Below are positions 1-9,300 of a stretch of DNA of 56,992 bases, in pieces. The stretch is from positions 1 through 56,992 of the forward strand of contig NZ_AVBF01000023.1 in the NCBI RefSeq assembly GCF_000770635.1. The letters run 5' to 3'. This DNA comes from Pontibacillus yanchengensis Y32 (GTDB lineage: Bacteria > Bacillota > Bacilli > Bacillales > BH030062). The translations under genes were made by a program, and so were the position numbers. The notes beneath the pieces were generated by a model. It was not told the origin of the DNA. It searched no databases and saw only the letters and a program-made list of their open reading frames with translations. How positions within the stretch are numbered: the stretch's first letter is position 1; each line of letters starts with the position of its first letter.

Positions 1-49
1 TGTGGGCCGCAGCATATACGTCGCTAGCAGGGCGCTTGCGCTTTTGTTC
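1..49 (+). repeat. Dispersed repeat family A, 3' end (copy 1, cut by window edge)
   Basis: The tail matches the other family A copies: the GTGTGGGCC palindrome half, then ACGTCGCTAGC and the final GGGCGCTTGCGCTTTTGTTC. It abuts the terminator of the large RNA candidate on the minus strand. The rest of this copy lies outside the window. Confidence 0.8.
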
Positions 50-60
50 CTAAAGCTTAT

Positions 61-93
61 AAAAAAGCCCTCTTTCCTGAGGAGAAAGAGGGG
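61..93 (-). terminator. Intrinsic terminator of the large RNA candidate
   Basis: Read on the minus strand, a 9-bp stem CCCTCTTTC/GAAAGAGGG (84-92 with 68-76) is followed by G, C and a run of six T. Confidence 0.9.
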
Positions 94-1131
94 AGTGGCA
101 AACAACTTAGGTAGCCCAACCATTTAGAATCATCCTGAACAGCGATTCTAAAAGTGACATCTAACGGACGACTCTTTGGGGAATTCGTTCCCTAATTACT
201 GATCGTTCATTGGTTAAGTCATATTTTGGGTCCTTGTTATGGGCGAAACAACATGGGACAATTCGCTTTGTAATAGGTTCCTAACCACCTTCGTGAATGT
301 TATAAACCATTTTCTAATTAGCAAAGACATAAGATGTGTTTATAGAGATGTCTAGCTTCCAGCTACAAATGTGCTTTTCTAAACTCTGGACGATAAGGTG
401 ATATCGAATGAAACATGGTTTTCCTGTTTCCTTTATCTCGCCATTTCTGGTGGAGTTTAAAGATGATTAAGGTTCGATTACATCCTTCTCGCGTCGGTAG
501 CAACATCGTACTGGAGACCATTTTTACCAACGTCTATAAACATGAACTTTAGCTAATCGTTACAACAGAGCATGTTAGTCAGGTTAAAGCTTCTTGGTTG
601 ATAGTACGTTAACAACTCTTTCTCAATCCAGAAAGCGTAGTACTGATGTTACATGGTTGTTGAAGCTGTCTTAGAATGTGTCCATCTTGATTCTTAATCT
701 TGAGCCTACGAGTATCGTGTCATATACCCTTTCACTATTTCTAGTGTAGGTGTGGTGGGTACTGACTTTTCATCATGAATCTTTGTACAGGGAGCAATGA
801 ACTTGATTTATTCCTAATCCGAAGTAAGTCGCATTCTCGAATTGGAGGGGAGATCGAATGCTTGAGCATATTCATTTCTTGCCCCTGCTTGTTGAATGGA
901 AGCTTAACATTCAACAGACTAGATGTTTTAGTGTTCGTTTGGGTCTGTTTTGGTAATCTTCAACCTTTTCCTCTACGGTCGCTGATATGGGCTACAAGTA
1001 AATCTTCCTCTACACAGGAGGTGTTCCCTATCCTTGACCATCATCGGGGTTCGTTTTTTTAGGAACGAACTCGAATGGTTGAGCCACCTAAGTTGTTTGG
1101 TGCTTTTTTCTTTTTTTGTTATCTTCTTTAC
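61..1131 (-). ncRNA. Candidate large structured non-coding RNA, about 1.07 kb
   Basis: No credible ORF exists on either strand, yet this stretch has the parts of one transcription unit on the minus strand: an extended -10 promoter (1138-1164) and a strong terminator (61-93). Just inside the ends, 1074-1099 and 99-124 are complementary over 26 consecutive pairs, two of them G-U. A second long-range helix follows (1062-1072 with 181-191, 11 pairs). Local hairpins include 125-131/144-150 and 1049-1070, and others in the interior. A long helix joining the ends with many internal hairpins is the layout of the ornate large RNAs (OLE, GOLLD, ROOL). I cannot assign it to any of these from sequence alone, and its length exceeds those I know. 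The pairings are seen; the function is unknown. Confidence 0.7.
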
Positions 1132-1137
1132 ATCTTT

Positions 1138-1164
1138 AGTATAGCACGTTTTTGGCGGAATCAA
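1138..1164 (-). promoter_or_regulatory. Extended -10 promoter of the large RNA candidate
   Basis: On the minus strand there is a TATACT -10 box (1138-1143) preceded by TGC, giving a TGn extended -10. A TTGATT -35 (1159-1164) lies 15 nt upstream, a short spacing that the extended -10 can tolerate. The predicted start is near 1131. Confidence 0.7.
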
Positions 1165-1184
1165 CGGTAAAATTGTGACGCTTT

Positions 1185-1200
1185 TGTGAACGCTTTCACA
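1185..1200 (-). promoter_or_regulatory. cre-like CcpA site upstream of the large RNA candidate
   Basis: TGTGAACGCTTTCACA is nearly palindromic and matches the cre consensus TGWAANCGNTNWCA at 13 of 14 positions. Its centre is about 61 bp upstream of the predicted start. For B. subtilis genes such as ackA, an upstream cre at about this distance mediates CcpA activation rather than repression. The function is inferred. Confidence 0.55.
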
Positions 1201-1291
1201 ATTGTTGTTTTGCTATCCATAGGGTTGTTCCAATCTACAAGATGCACCATAATATGGATATACATTTTTCGTTTAGGAATTTATAAATTTT

Positions 1292-1529
1292 AACGCTTGT
1301 GTATAACTAATAAAAGTGATGCGGCCACGTCCAGCTCCAGCGCCCAGCGACTAGCAAACTTCCTGCACCTCCTTACGATAAGTCAACATCGAATCGCTTG
1401 CGCTCTTCGTGTTTCCTTTCGGCCCACACGACGTGGGTTGGTTCGATGTTGCTGCGTGAGGCAGCGGTCTTAATCGAACTTCCTTACGACAGTTTGTACG
1501 TCGCTAAACGGGCGCTTGCGCTTTTGTTC
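1292..1529 (+). repeat. Dispersed repeat family A (copy 2, full; internal module inverted)
   Basis: The copy starts at AACGCTTGTGTATAAC, continues through CCAGCTCCAGCGCCCAGCGAC and ends GGGCGCTTGCGCTTTTGTTC. The 5' GCGCCC-AGCGAC can pair with the 3' GTCGCT...GGGCGC, so the copy folds on itself. Its internal palindromic module (about 1432-1490) is reverse-oriented compared with copies at 6199 and 36613. Confidence 0.85.
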
Positions 1530-1546
1530 TTAAAGGAGACTTGGTT

Positions 1547-1687
1547 TTGACAGGAATTTTAACAGGAATCATTTTGTTTTTAGTATTTCTTGGTTTTGGT
1601 GCTTTTTTGGAGGTGCGTGCAAAATTATCTAGATTGGAAGAGAGGATAGAAAAGTTGGAAGGTAACGAGACAACGACCTCTGAATAG
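1547..1687 (+). CDS. Small single-pass membrane protein, 46 aa
   Basis: The ORF starts with TTG, 8 nt after AAAGGAG; an earlier in-frame TTG at 1541 is too close to that site. The product has one hydrophobic segment (about residues 4-22) and a short charged amphipathic helix rich in E, R, K and L that could form a coiled coil, ending in a polar TTTSE tail. It lies directly behind repeat A and ends just before a bidirectional terminator. The ribosome binding site and domain pattern argue for a real gene; I do not recognise the family. Confidence 0.6.
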   Translation: MTGILTGIILFLVFLGFGAFLEVRAKLSRLEERIEKLEGNETTTSE

Positions 1688-1718
1688 AGTTAAGATAGGA
1701 AATTTTGCTGAGCGAACT

Positions 1719-1753
1719 AAAAAATGGAGTTCTACTGGAGAAGCCCATTTTTT
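1719..1753. terminator. Bidirectional terminator
   Basis: AAAAAATGG at 1719-1727 pairs with CCATTTTTT at 1745-1753. The A and T tracts serve both strands, between the small membrane protein gene and the convergent ykuK. Confidence 0.8.
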
Positions 1754-1767
1754 ATAGCACAAACCAC

Positions 1768-2286
1768 TTACTTTGTATATCGATTCGCATAACTGGACGC
1801 AGCATATGCATCTGGCTTTATTTTTACGTCAATTCCCATTTGATCAATGCGCTGGGTCATATCGGAAATGAGATGTCTTGTTAACCCTTTGTGTCCTATG
1901 TCGAGATGGATTTCAAACGAGAAGGAAGCGCCTTTTTGTTCATAGGGTAGAAGAATTTCGGCTATTTCCTCTAAGTATTCGGGGGTGAAGTAAAAGGCAA
2001 TGTCTTGACTAAGCCAGGTTTCGGTGGAGATTTTTTCTTTAAGGCTAGTAATTGGTCTGCGTACAGTATGATTCCGTAAGCAGCCCCACGCACCTTTTCC
2101 TATTCTGTGGATATGAATGGCTGTAATAAATCGAGTATAATCGCGATGTACATGTGAATCGGAGCCTAGTGATAGGCGATAAGAGGCAGACGGGTCATGT
2201 TCCACAAACTTTTTTATCCGTTCTTGTACATCCTCAATAGACATGTTTTGATTCGTTTGATTATAAAAATACGGGTTTTCAAACAT
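1768..2286 (-). CDS. ykuK: YkuK family RNase H-like protein
   Basis: The 172-aa product has the family's usual length and the YkuK/DUF458 layout: an N-terminal SIEDVQERIKKFV helix, then SLGSDSHVHRDYTRFITAI, with acidic and His residues placed as in an RNase H fold, and HLDIGHKGLTR further on. The biochemical role of YkuK is not established; the RNase H-like assignment comes from the family. A GAGGTG ribosome binding site precedes ATG. It is monocistronic and divergent from bdbD. Confidence 0.85.
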   Translation of the reverse strand: MFENPYFYNQTNQNMSIEDVQERIKKFVEHDPSASYRLSLGSDSHVHRDYTRFITAIHIHRIGKGAWGCLRNHTVRRPITSLKEKISTETWLSQDIAFYFTPEYLEEIAEILLPYEQKGASFSFEIHLDIGHKGLTRHLISDMTQRIDQMGIDVKIKPDAYAASSYANRYTK

Positions 2287-2407
2287 GTTTTCACCTCAAT
2301 ATACAATATGCGATGCTATTTCTATTTTATTCATAGAGTCGAAAACTGTGTGTTAAGTTCGTGTAAAAATTCTATCTAAAGGAAGATTTCTTACAAGCGC
2401 ACTCTTC

Positions 2408-2437
2408 TTGACTGAAGGAAAGAACTATATCTATAAT
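2408..2437 (+). promoter_or_regulatory. SigA-type promoter upstream of bdbD
   Basis: TTGACT (2408-2413) and TATAAT (2432-2437) are separated by 18 bp, with the gene starting at 2509. Confidence 0.65.
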
Positions 2438-2508
2438 AGGTACATCTTAAGGCTAGGCAAAACATACATAGTGTAATGAACTAGCACTTTATTATAAAGG
2501 GTGGTTTC

Positions 2509-3198
2509 ATGGCGGCAACGAAGCAAAAAGGGAGCAACGCATGGATTTATTGGATGATAGGCATCATATTAGCAGGAGCAGTGTTAATTGTTGTACTAGA
2601 TCGTCAATTAGGTGGAGATGAAGGTGGTTCAAGTAGTGGTGAAACAGACTTGAGCTATGAAAATCAACCGTACATGGGAGAAGAATCAGCTCCTGTTGAG
2701 ATTATTGAATTTGGTGATTATTTATGTCCTCATTGTAAGACATTTGAACAAAGTTTAGTTCCAAAAATAAAAGAAGCTTTCGTTGATACAGGAAAAGCGA
2801 AGTTCTACTTTATGAATTATCCTGTTATTGGACAAGGATCTGAGCGAGCAGCTCAATTTGCTGAAGCTGTGTATCAGGAACTTGGTAAAGATACATTCTG
2901 GGACTTTCATAAGCATTTATTTGAAATTCAGCCAGAGGATGCTTCATTAGTAGATTACAACAAAGACTTCTTTAAGCAGGCATTACAAGATGTAGTTGAC
3001 GATGAAGCAAGTATTGATAAAGTTGTAACTGCTTATGATGACGGAATGAAAGACGCAGTGCAAACAGACAAAAACATGGCACAAAGCCTAGGTGTGCAAT
3101 CAACACCTACAACAATTGTGAATGGAAAAGTGTTTGAAGGAGAGTCATTTGCTGACCTTGAACAACGTGTTGAAGAAGCTATGAATGAAAGTGAATGA
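2509..3198 (+). CDS. bdbD: Membrane-anchored DsbA-like thiol-disulfide oxidoreductase BdbD
   Basis: The 229-aa protein has an uncleaved N-terminal membrane anchor (about 12-30), a Gly/Ser linker, and a DsbA-type thioredoxin domain with active site CPHC at residues 73-76. A cis-Pro region (STPTTIVNGKVF) lies near the C terminus. In Bacillus, BdbD oxidises cysteines in secreted proteins and is reoxidised by the membrane quinone reductase BdbC. No bdbC is adjacent, so the partner must be elsewhere. The gene is alone, with its own promoter and terminator. Confidence 0.9.
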   Translation: MAATKQKGSNAWIYWMIGIILAGAVLIVVLDRQLGGDEGGSSSGETDLSYENQPYMGEESAPVEIIEFGDYLCPHCKTFEQSLVPKIKEAFVDTGKAKFYFMNYPVIGQGSERAAQFAEAVYQELGKDTFWDFHKHLFEIQPEDASLVDYNKDFFKQALQDVVDDEASIDKVVTAYDDGMKDAVQTDKNMAQSLGVQSTPTTIVNGKVFEGESFADLEQRVEEAMNESE

Positions 3199-3206
3199 TA
3201 GAGAAG

Positions 3207-3241
3207 GGGTGGTATCAGTATGAAACTGGTACCACTTTTTT
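3207..3241 (+). terminator. Terminator of bdbD
   Basis: GTGGTATCAGT (3209-3219) pairs with ACTGGTACCAC (3225-3235) and is followed by six T. Confidence 0.9.
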
Positions 3242-3260
3242 GTTTTATTGTCCTAAGATA

Positions 3261-3283
3261 CAACGCTTGTGTATAACTAAAAA
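3261..3283 (+). repeat. Fragment of repeat family A (5' end only)
   Basis: CAACGCTTGTGTATAACTAA is identical to the start of complete family A copies, but nothing else of the repeat follows. This may be a remnant or a minimal copy. Confidence 0.6.
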
Positions 3284-3449
3284 GGAGGTTTTATTTACTT
3301 TCTAAAAAAAATGATTGCTAATTCTAATTCTTTTAAAGTCCAGTCGTAATAAATTACAATTTTTAGGTGGAGTGCTCGTTTCATATCATTAGTGTCCTTT
3401 GTGTTAAGATAAAACAGGTTAGAATTTAAAGGAAGAGGGACTGTTTAAC

Positions 3450-4001
3450 GTGTTCAATATTCGAAACTTGAATCGAAATGATATAACCTCAACCATGCTT
3501 GATAATTTTAATCGAAAACAAGAAACACATCGTGTACTTGTTCAATGTGATGGAATGTTACGTGAAAGAGATGATGATTTTGAAGATGAATGGACACTAG
3601 ACCAGAAGCGGAGTATTGTAGATCACTTTGTTCGAACAATAAACTATAGTGGATCAGTTATTGTTGCCTTTGATTATAATCGGGTTGTAGGATTTGCTGT
3701 ACTGGAACCCTATATCTTTGGAGCAACCAGTCGATATTGTGAGCTTTCTTATTTGCATGTAACACGAGAAGCAAGAGGACATGGGATTGGAGAGGCACTA
3801 TTTCATGAAGTTAGGGAAGTTGCTAAACGAAAAGGTGCTCAAAAATTATACATAGGAGCTCATCCATCTATTGAAACGCAGTCGTTTTACCATAGAATGA
3901 ATTGTATATTAACTAAAGAGGTTTATCTTCCGATATATGAGCGGGAGAAGAGAGACATACAATTAGAGTGTCCTATAGGAGATGAATCGAAATTTAAGTA
4001 A
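3450..4001 (+). CDS. GNAT family N-acetyltransferase
   Basis: The 183-aa protein carries the GNAT acetyl-CoA motif A, LHVTREARGHGIGEALFHEV (RxxGxG/A type), followed by the motif B region with FYHRMN. The substrate cannot be told. A GTG start sits about 10 nt behind GGAAGAGGG. It ends 14 nt before the response regulator gene, so it may be cotranscribed with it. Confidence 0.85.
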   Translation: MFNIRNLNRNDITSTMLDNFNRKQETHRVLVQCDGMLRERDDDFEDEWTLDQKRSIVDHFVRTINYSGSVIVAFDYNRVVGFAVLEPYIFGATSRYCELSYLHVTREARGHGIGEALFHEVREVAKRKGAQKLYIGAHPSIETQSFYHRMNCILTKEVYLPIYEREKRDIQLECPIGDESKFK

Positions 4002-4015
4002 AGGAGAACATGTGC

Positions 4016-4693
4016 ATGATTCGAATTTTGATAGCTGACGATGATCCAAATATTGTGCGGCTTGTCGCATTGTACATAAAAAATGAAGGATATGAAGTGG
4101 TTCAAGCTTCCGATGGAGAGAAAGCTATGCAAGCGCTTGAGCAAGAACAGGTTGATTTAGCTATTATAGATATTATGATGCCTAAGGTAGATGGGTACGA
4201 ATTGTGCCGAGAGATAAGGCAATATTATGAAATTCCTGTTCTTATGTTAACAGCGAAGGGGGAAACCCACGATAAGATAAAAGGCTTTGAATTAGGGACA
4301 GATGATTATGTTGTAAAACCTTTTGAACCAATGGAATTGATGATGAGAGTGAAGGCACTTCTTAGGCGCTACAAGGTCCAATCTTCAAATGAAGTTGCAT
4401 TGGGGAATATAACCATGTTCTCCCTGAATAAAGAAGCTCTAGTAAATGGCCAGAAAATGAATTTAGCATTAAAGGAATTTGAACTTCTATTCACGTTTGC
4501 CAGCTACCCCGAGCAAATTTTCACAAGAAATCAATTGATTGAAAAAATATGGGGATTGGATTATGAAGGTGATGATCGTACAGTAGATGTTCATGTAAAA
4601 CGTGTTCGTGAAAAATTAAAAAGGGCACATGCAACAGTTGAGGTGAAGACGATTAGAGGCCTAGGTTATCGGCTTGAGGTAGGAAATTTATGA
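4016..4693 (+). CDS. OmpR-family response regulator, HssR-like
   Basis: The 225-aa protein has a receiver domain with acidic pocket DDD (8-10), phospho-acceptor D52 (in IIDIMMPKVDG), the LTAKG switch and KPFE lysine, then a winged-helix DNA-binding domain. The C-terminal stretch FTRNQLIEKIWGLDYEGDDR closely resembles S. aureus HssR, the haem-sensing regulator. The start at 4016 is chosen because AAGGAG lies 9 nt upstream; the ATG at 4010 is only 3 nt away. It overlaps the kinase gene by ATGA. The hrtAB haem exporter usually paired with it is absent here. Confidence 0.85.
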   Translation: MIRILIADDDPNIVRLVALYIKNEGYEVVQASDGEKAMQALEQEQVDLAIIDIMMPKVDGYELCREIRQYYEIPVLMLTAKGETHDKIKGFELGTDDYVVKPFEPMELMMRVKALLRRYKVQSSNEVALGNITMFSLNKEALVNGQKMNLALKEFELLFTFASYPEQIFTRNQLIEKIWGLDYEGDDRTVDVHVKRVREKLKRAHATVEVKTIRGLGYRLEVGNL

Positions 4694-6048
4694 AAAGTTT
4701 ATACGTGCAAATTGTTGTTACCTTTTTAGGAGCAGTCCTTATTAGTCTATTTATATCCTTTTTAATCTCTGGGAAGATTTATGAATATCAAGTGTCAGAA
4801 CGGATACAAAACCGAATGGAACAGGTTGGGAAGGATTTCATACAACTTTATAAAAGTAGTCCTAATATGGAAGTTGATACATATCTAGATGCGATGTCCT
4901 CATTCAGTTTTGATGTGCTTGTTTATCGAGAAAATAATAAATCGCTTATATATGAAAATAAACCGTCAAGTTGGAATCTTTCACAAGAAACCATTAATAA
5001 AGTTATAAATGGCGGAGTGTATAAACATAAGAGCATTCCACCAAGAAGCGTTGTTGGTTTGCCATTTGAAATGCAAGGAAGTTCCTATGCTATGTTTATT
5101 CGCCCTGATTTCACGTTTTTCTTTAAGGATTTTCGAAAAGTAATGCTCATATTGTTCTCTACTATACTAGTGCTTGGGAGCATTATTTTTATTATTACAA
5201 CAAGGTGGACCATTCGACCAATTAAGAAGCTTACTTATTCAACCAAACAAGTCGCCAAGGGAAATTTTGATGTTGCCATTGAAACGAAGAGGAAAGATGA
5301 ACTAGGAGATTTAACAAGGAGTTTTAATCATATGGTTCATGGGTTGGATGAGCTAGATGATATGAGACAGCAATTTGTTTCAAACGTATCCCATGAAATT
5401 CAGTCTCCATTGACGTCGATTCAAGGGTTTGCAAAGGCTTTAAAGGATGATGTCATTCAAGACGAACAAGAAAGAAAAGAGTATTTGTCTATTATCGAGC
5501 ATGAGAGTAAAAGGCTGTCCTCATTGAGTCAAAATTTATTAAAGCTTGCAACCCTAGATACAGATCACCCTCCATTTCATCCAATTGATTATGCGCTAGA
5601 TGAACAACTTAGACGAGTGGTTGCTTCTCTAGAACCTCAATGGTCAGCTAAGGAGCAAGATGTTCATATCGATATTGAAGACACAACGTTTAAGGGCGAT
5701 CAGGATCAACTTGAACAAGTTTGGATAAACTTATTAACCAATGCTATTCGATACACTCCATTTAAAGGAGAGATTTACATTTCTACAAAATCTTTTGATG
5801 AAAAGATTGTCGTATCTATAACGGATAGTGGGATTGGTATTTCAGAGGAAGAGCAATTCCGTGTATTTGAACGCTTTTATAAAGTAGATAAGTCAAGGTC
5901 TAGAAATAAAGGTGGTAATGGGTTGGGATTGTCAATTGCTCAGAAGATTGTGCTTCTTCATCACGGTTGGATTTCCATTGAAAGCGAACCTGGAGAAGGT
6001 GCCACATTCCATGTGCATCTTCCAAAGACCATTGAGTGGAAAGATTGA
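4690..6048 (+). CDS. Membrane sensor histidine kinase, HssS-like
   Basis: The 452-aa protein has TM1 at 6-28, an extracytoplasmic sensor of about 120 residues, TM2 at about 150-170, HAMP, then HisKA with SNVSHEIQSPL (H235) and an HATPase with N, G1 (DSGIGI) and G2 (GGNGLGL) boxes. The HEIQSPL H-box variant is what Bacillus HssS proteins carry. It starts inside the regulator stop codon (ATGA), so translation is coupled. The ligand is inferred to be haem only by similarity. Confidence 0.88.
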   Translation: MKSLYVQIVVTFLGAVLISLFISFLISGKIYEYQVSERIQNRMEQVGKDFIQLYKSSPNMEVDTYLDAMSSFSFDVLVYRENNKSLIYENKPSSWNLSQETINKVINGGVYKHKSIPPRSVVGLPFEMQGSSYAMFIRPDFTFFFKDFRKVMLILFSTILVLGSIIFIITTRWTIRPIKKLTYSTKQVAKGNFDVAIETKRKDELGDLTRSFNHMVHGLDELDDMRQQFVSNVSHEIQSPLTSIQGFAKALKDDVIQDEQERKEYLSIIEHESKRLSSLSQNLLKLATLDTDHPPFHPIDYALDEQLRRVVASLEPQWSAKEQDVHIDIEDTTFKGDQDQLEQVWINLLTNAIRYTPFKGEIYISTKSFDEKIVVSITDSGIGISEEEQFRVFERFYKVDKSRSRNKGGNGLGLSIAQKIVLLHHGWISIESEPGEGATFHVHLPKTIEWKD

Positions 6049-6198
6049 GTATTGAGTCAAAGCTAAGTCTTTTTCTGCTTTCAGTCGTAGTGTTGAATAT
6101 ACTTTCATGGTTCCTTCGCCTCCTAAGATAAGTAAAGATCCCATCGTACTTCGTGCTGCCTTTATCTTCTAAGGGGGGCAGGGGAGTTCTGGGTAGAA

Positions 6199-6302
6199 GG
6201 AGGTTCGATTAAACTCGCTGCATCATGCAGCAACATCGAACCAACCCACATCGTGTGGGCCGCAGCATATACGTCGCTAGTAGGGCGCTTGCGCTTTTGT
6301 TC
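6199..6302 (+). repeat. Dispersed repeat family A (copy 4, 3' part; module forward)
   Basis: The GTTCGATTAA...ATCGAAC hairpin module, CCCACATCGTGTGGG, and the family end GGGCGCTTGCGCTTTTGTTC are present. The 5' half of the family is missing. It lies between the kinase and the RND pump; most of the 320-bp gap is this repeat. Confidence 0.85.
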
Positions 6303-6368
6303 ATATTCAGTTCATAAAACATAGATATAGTTATGCTAGATACATTTTGAAGGGAGTCAATTTACACA

Positions 6369-9300
6369 ATGAATTGGATTACTAAATTCAGCTTAAAGAA
6401 TACCATTGCAATTATCATTTTAACTTTATTAGTCGTAGTTAGTGGTGTGATTGCTACGAATAAAATTAAAGTGGAAACATTTCCGGATGTAACGTTCCCT
6501 GTTATGACGGTTCAAACCGTTTATCCGAATGCTTCAACAGAGGATGTGGAGGAAAATGTGACTACACCAATGGAGGAGGCGCTTCTCAATTTAGAGGGGT
6601 ATGATTCCATTTCGAGTACATCAAAAGAAAATGTTTCTATTATTACCATTACCTATCCATTCGGTGAGGATATTGAAGAAGCGCAGTCTGATGTAGAGTC
6701 TGCTGTAAACAAAGTTACTTTACCTGATGATGTAGACCCAAACGTACAGGCTTTATCCATAAATTCAACCCCTATTTATCAGGCAGCGTTATCTGCAGAA
6801 GATTTGTCGAAACTTCAAGATGATATGGAGACGAACATTGTCCCTAAGCTGGAGAGCATCGAAGGGGTGTCAAGTGTAGAATTAACTGGTAAACAGGACA
6901 CGAATATTACTATCGAAGTTAATGAAGACGAAGCTTCCTCATATGGGCTTTCCCTTTCTACTATTAAAGATGCTATTCAGCAATCTGAATATAAGTTACC
7001 AACAGGTACACTTAGTCAAGAAGGAACCTCTATTCCTGTTGAGATAAAAGGTAACATAGATGATTTAGATGCTATAAGACAAATTGAAATCCCAATTACA
7101 CAAGGAGCAGCTGGGGCAAGTCAAAGTGGTCCATCTCAACAAGCCCAGAGTCAAGGTCCTCCTCAACAAGGTGGAGCACAACAACAGGCTCCATCAGGTG
7201 AAAGCCAATCTCCTGGGGCTCAAGCAGGGCCACAAGCTATTGTGTTATCTGACATTGCAGAAGTGAAAAAAGATACTACTCGTACGGAAATCTCCAGATT
7301 TAATGGAGAAGATAGTATTCTGTTGGAAGTGATTAAATCACAAGAAGCTAACACAGCTGCGGTGGCAGATGAAGTAAAAACATATCTAAACGAAACTGTA
7401 GAAGAAAACGAGTATGAGCTTTATACCGTATTAGACCAAGGTAAAGAAGTAAATAAATCGATATCTGCCTTACTTAAAGAAGGTGGATTTGGAGCGTTAT
7501 TCACTGTCGTTGTAATTTTGTTATTCTTACGTAACATTCGTGCAACGTTCATCGCAATTCTTTCCTTGCCGATTTCCATTTTTGGAACGATTGCATTACT
7601 GGAGCAATTCGGTTACACCTTAAACATTATGACTTTAGGTGGGTTAGCAGTAGCGGTAGGTCGAATAGTCGATGACAGTATCGTTGTTATTGAAAACATT
7701 TATAGGTGGAAGCAACAATACCCAGAAATGAAGCAACGAGAACTTGTTTTCAAGGCGACAAAAGAAGTAATGGGTGCCATCGCTTCATCTACCATTGCAA
7801 CCATCATTGTATTCTTACCACTCATGTTTGTCAGTGGTATCCTAGGCGAGTTCTTTAGACCATTTAGTTTAGCTGTAGTATTTTCTGTTTCGATTTCCCT
7901 TATTGTAGCTGTTATGCTCATTCCTGTATTAGGTAAATTCTTCTTTACAAACGTGACGCATAAATCAGGTAAAGTGAGAGGGAATTCTTGGTATGAGCGC
8001 TTCTTGAGAGGGTCCTTAAAGCGTAAATGGATCGTATTCGTATCATCCATTGTGTTGTTATTTGGTTCCTTCTCCCTTGTTCCCGCATTAGGAGTATCCT
8101 TTTTACCTACAGAAGGAAGTGAGACGTTTGAAGTTGAAATGACGCTTCCTAAAGATGTGACCTTACAAGACACGAGTGAAGTAGCGGAGAAAATAGAAGA
8201 AGAACTCTCAGATGAAGAGGACATTAACTACAATCAAGTCTCGATTGGTTTCGCTAGCCAACAACAAATGCCTGGTACTGTAGCGAATACGAATGAGAAT
8301 GTAGCGCGCTTCTTTATTGAACTAAAAGAAGATATATCCATTGATGATGCCATGCCAACGTATGAACAACAAATAGAAGAGATGGCACAAGACGAATATG
8401 ACGAAGCAACAGTCAAAGCGACAGAGATTCAACAAGATGGGCCTCCATCTGGGAATAGTATTGATATCAATCTGTACAGTGATAATTTAGATAATCTCGA
8501 TCAAGCTTCTACCCAAATTGAGAACCTTTTACAAGAAGACAATCGAGTTAAAAACATTACAAATGATATGGAAGATACAAAAACGAAATATCAAATTGTT
8601 ATGAACGATGAGGGCGAAGAATTAAATGTAAGCCCATTCCAGTTAATGCAACCGATTCAAGAACGTCTGCACAGTGTGGATGGTGGAACCGTTACGCTTG
8701 AAGATAAAGAATGGGAAATGGAATTAACGTTTGATGAGCAATTTAATTCCAAAGAAGACCTGCAAGACTTCACAGTAAAAACTGTTGAAGGGGAAAAACG
8801 TCTAGAGGAAATTGCTACGATTAATGAAGTGCAAGTTCCTGCAGCTATCAAACACCAAGACGGGGAAACAGCGAGCACGGTATCTGCAACTATAAAAGGG
8901 GAAGATACGGCGAAAATTTCTAGCGAGATCCAAGAGGACTTAGATGCATTATCTCTACCAAATGATGTAGAAGTAGATCTATCTGGTGGTCTTGAAATGA
9001 TTACAGAAGGTTTCTCTGATCTAGGCTTAGCAATGGGAGCGGCAGTAGGTCTAGTATTCTTAGTATTAAGTATTACGTTCGGTGGTATTATTACACCAAT
9101 CGTCATTCTCTCCTCGCTCATCTTCGTGCCAATTGGCTCCTTAGCTGGATTGCTTATCGGAGGACAAACGTTATCAATGAGTGCGATGATCGGGATGCTT
9201 ATGTTGATTGGAATAGTTGTAACAAACGCCGTTGTTTTATTAGACCGAGTGGAGGCAAATCGTAAGGAAGGTATCGAATTAACCGAAGCGATTGTGGAAG

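Noticed and set aside
61-1131. Assigning the large RNA to OLE
   Set aside because: OLE is about 610 nt and lies in an isoprenoid/xse gene context with its membrane protein partner; none of this is seen. It cannot be excluded that it belongs to another known large RNA class.
775-1164. Open frames of 95 and 63 codons inside the large RNA region
   Set aside because: They have no ribosome binding site and no recognisable protein pattern, and they overlap each other on opposite strands across the terminal helix. Structure explains the sequence better.
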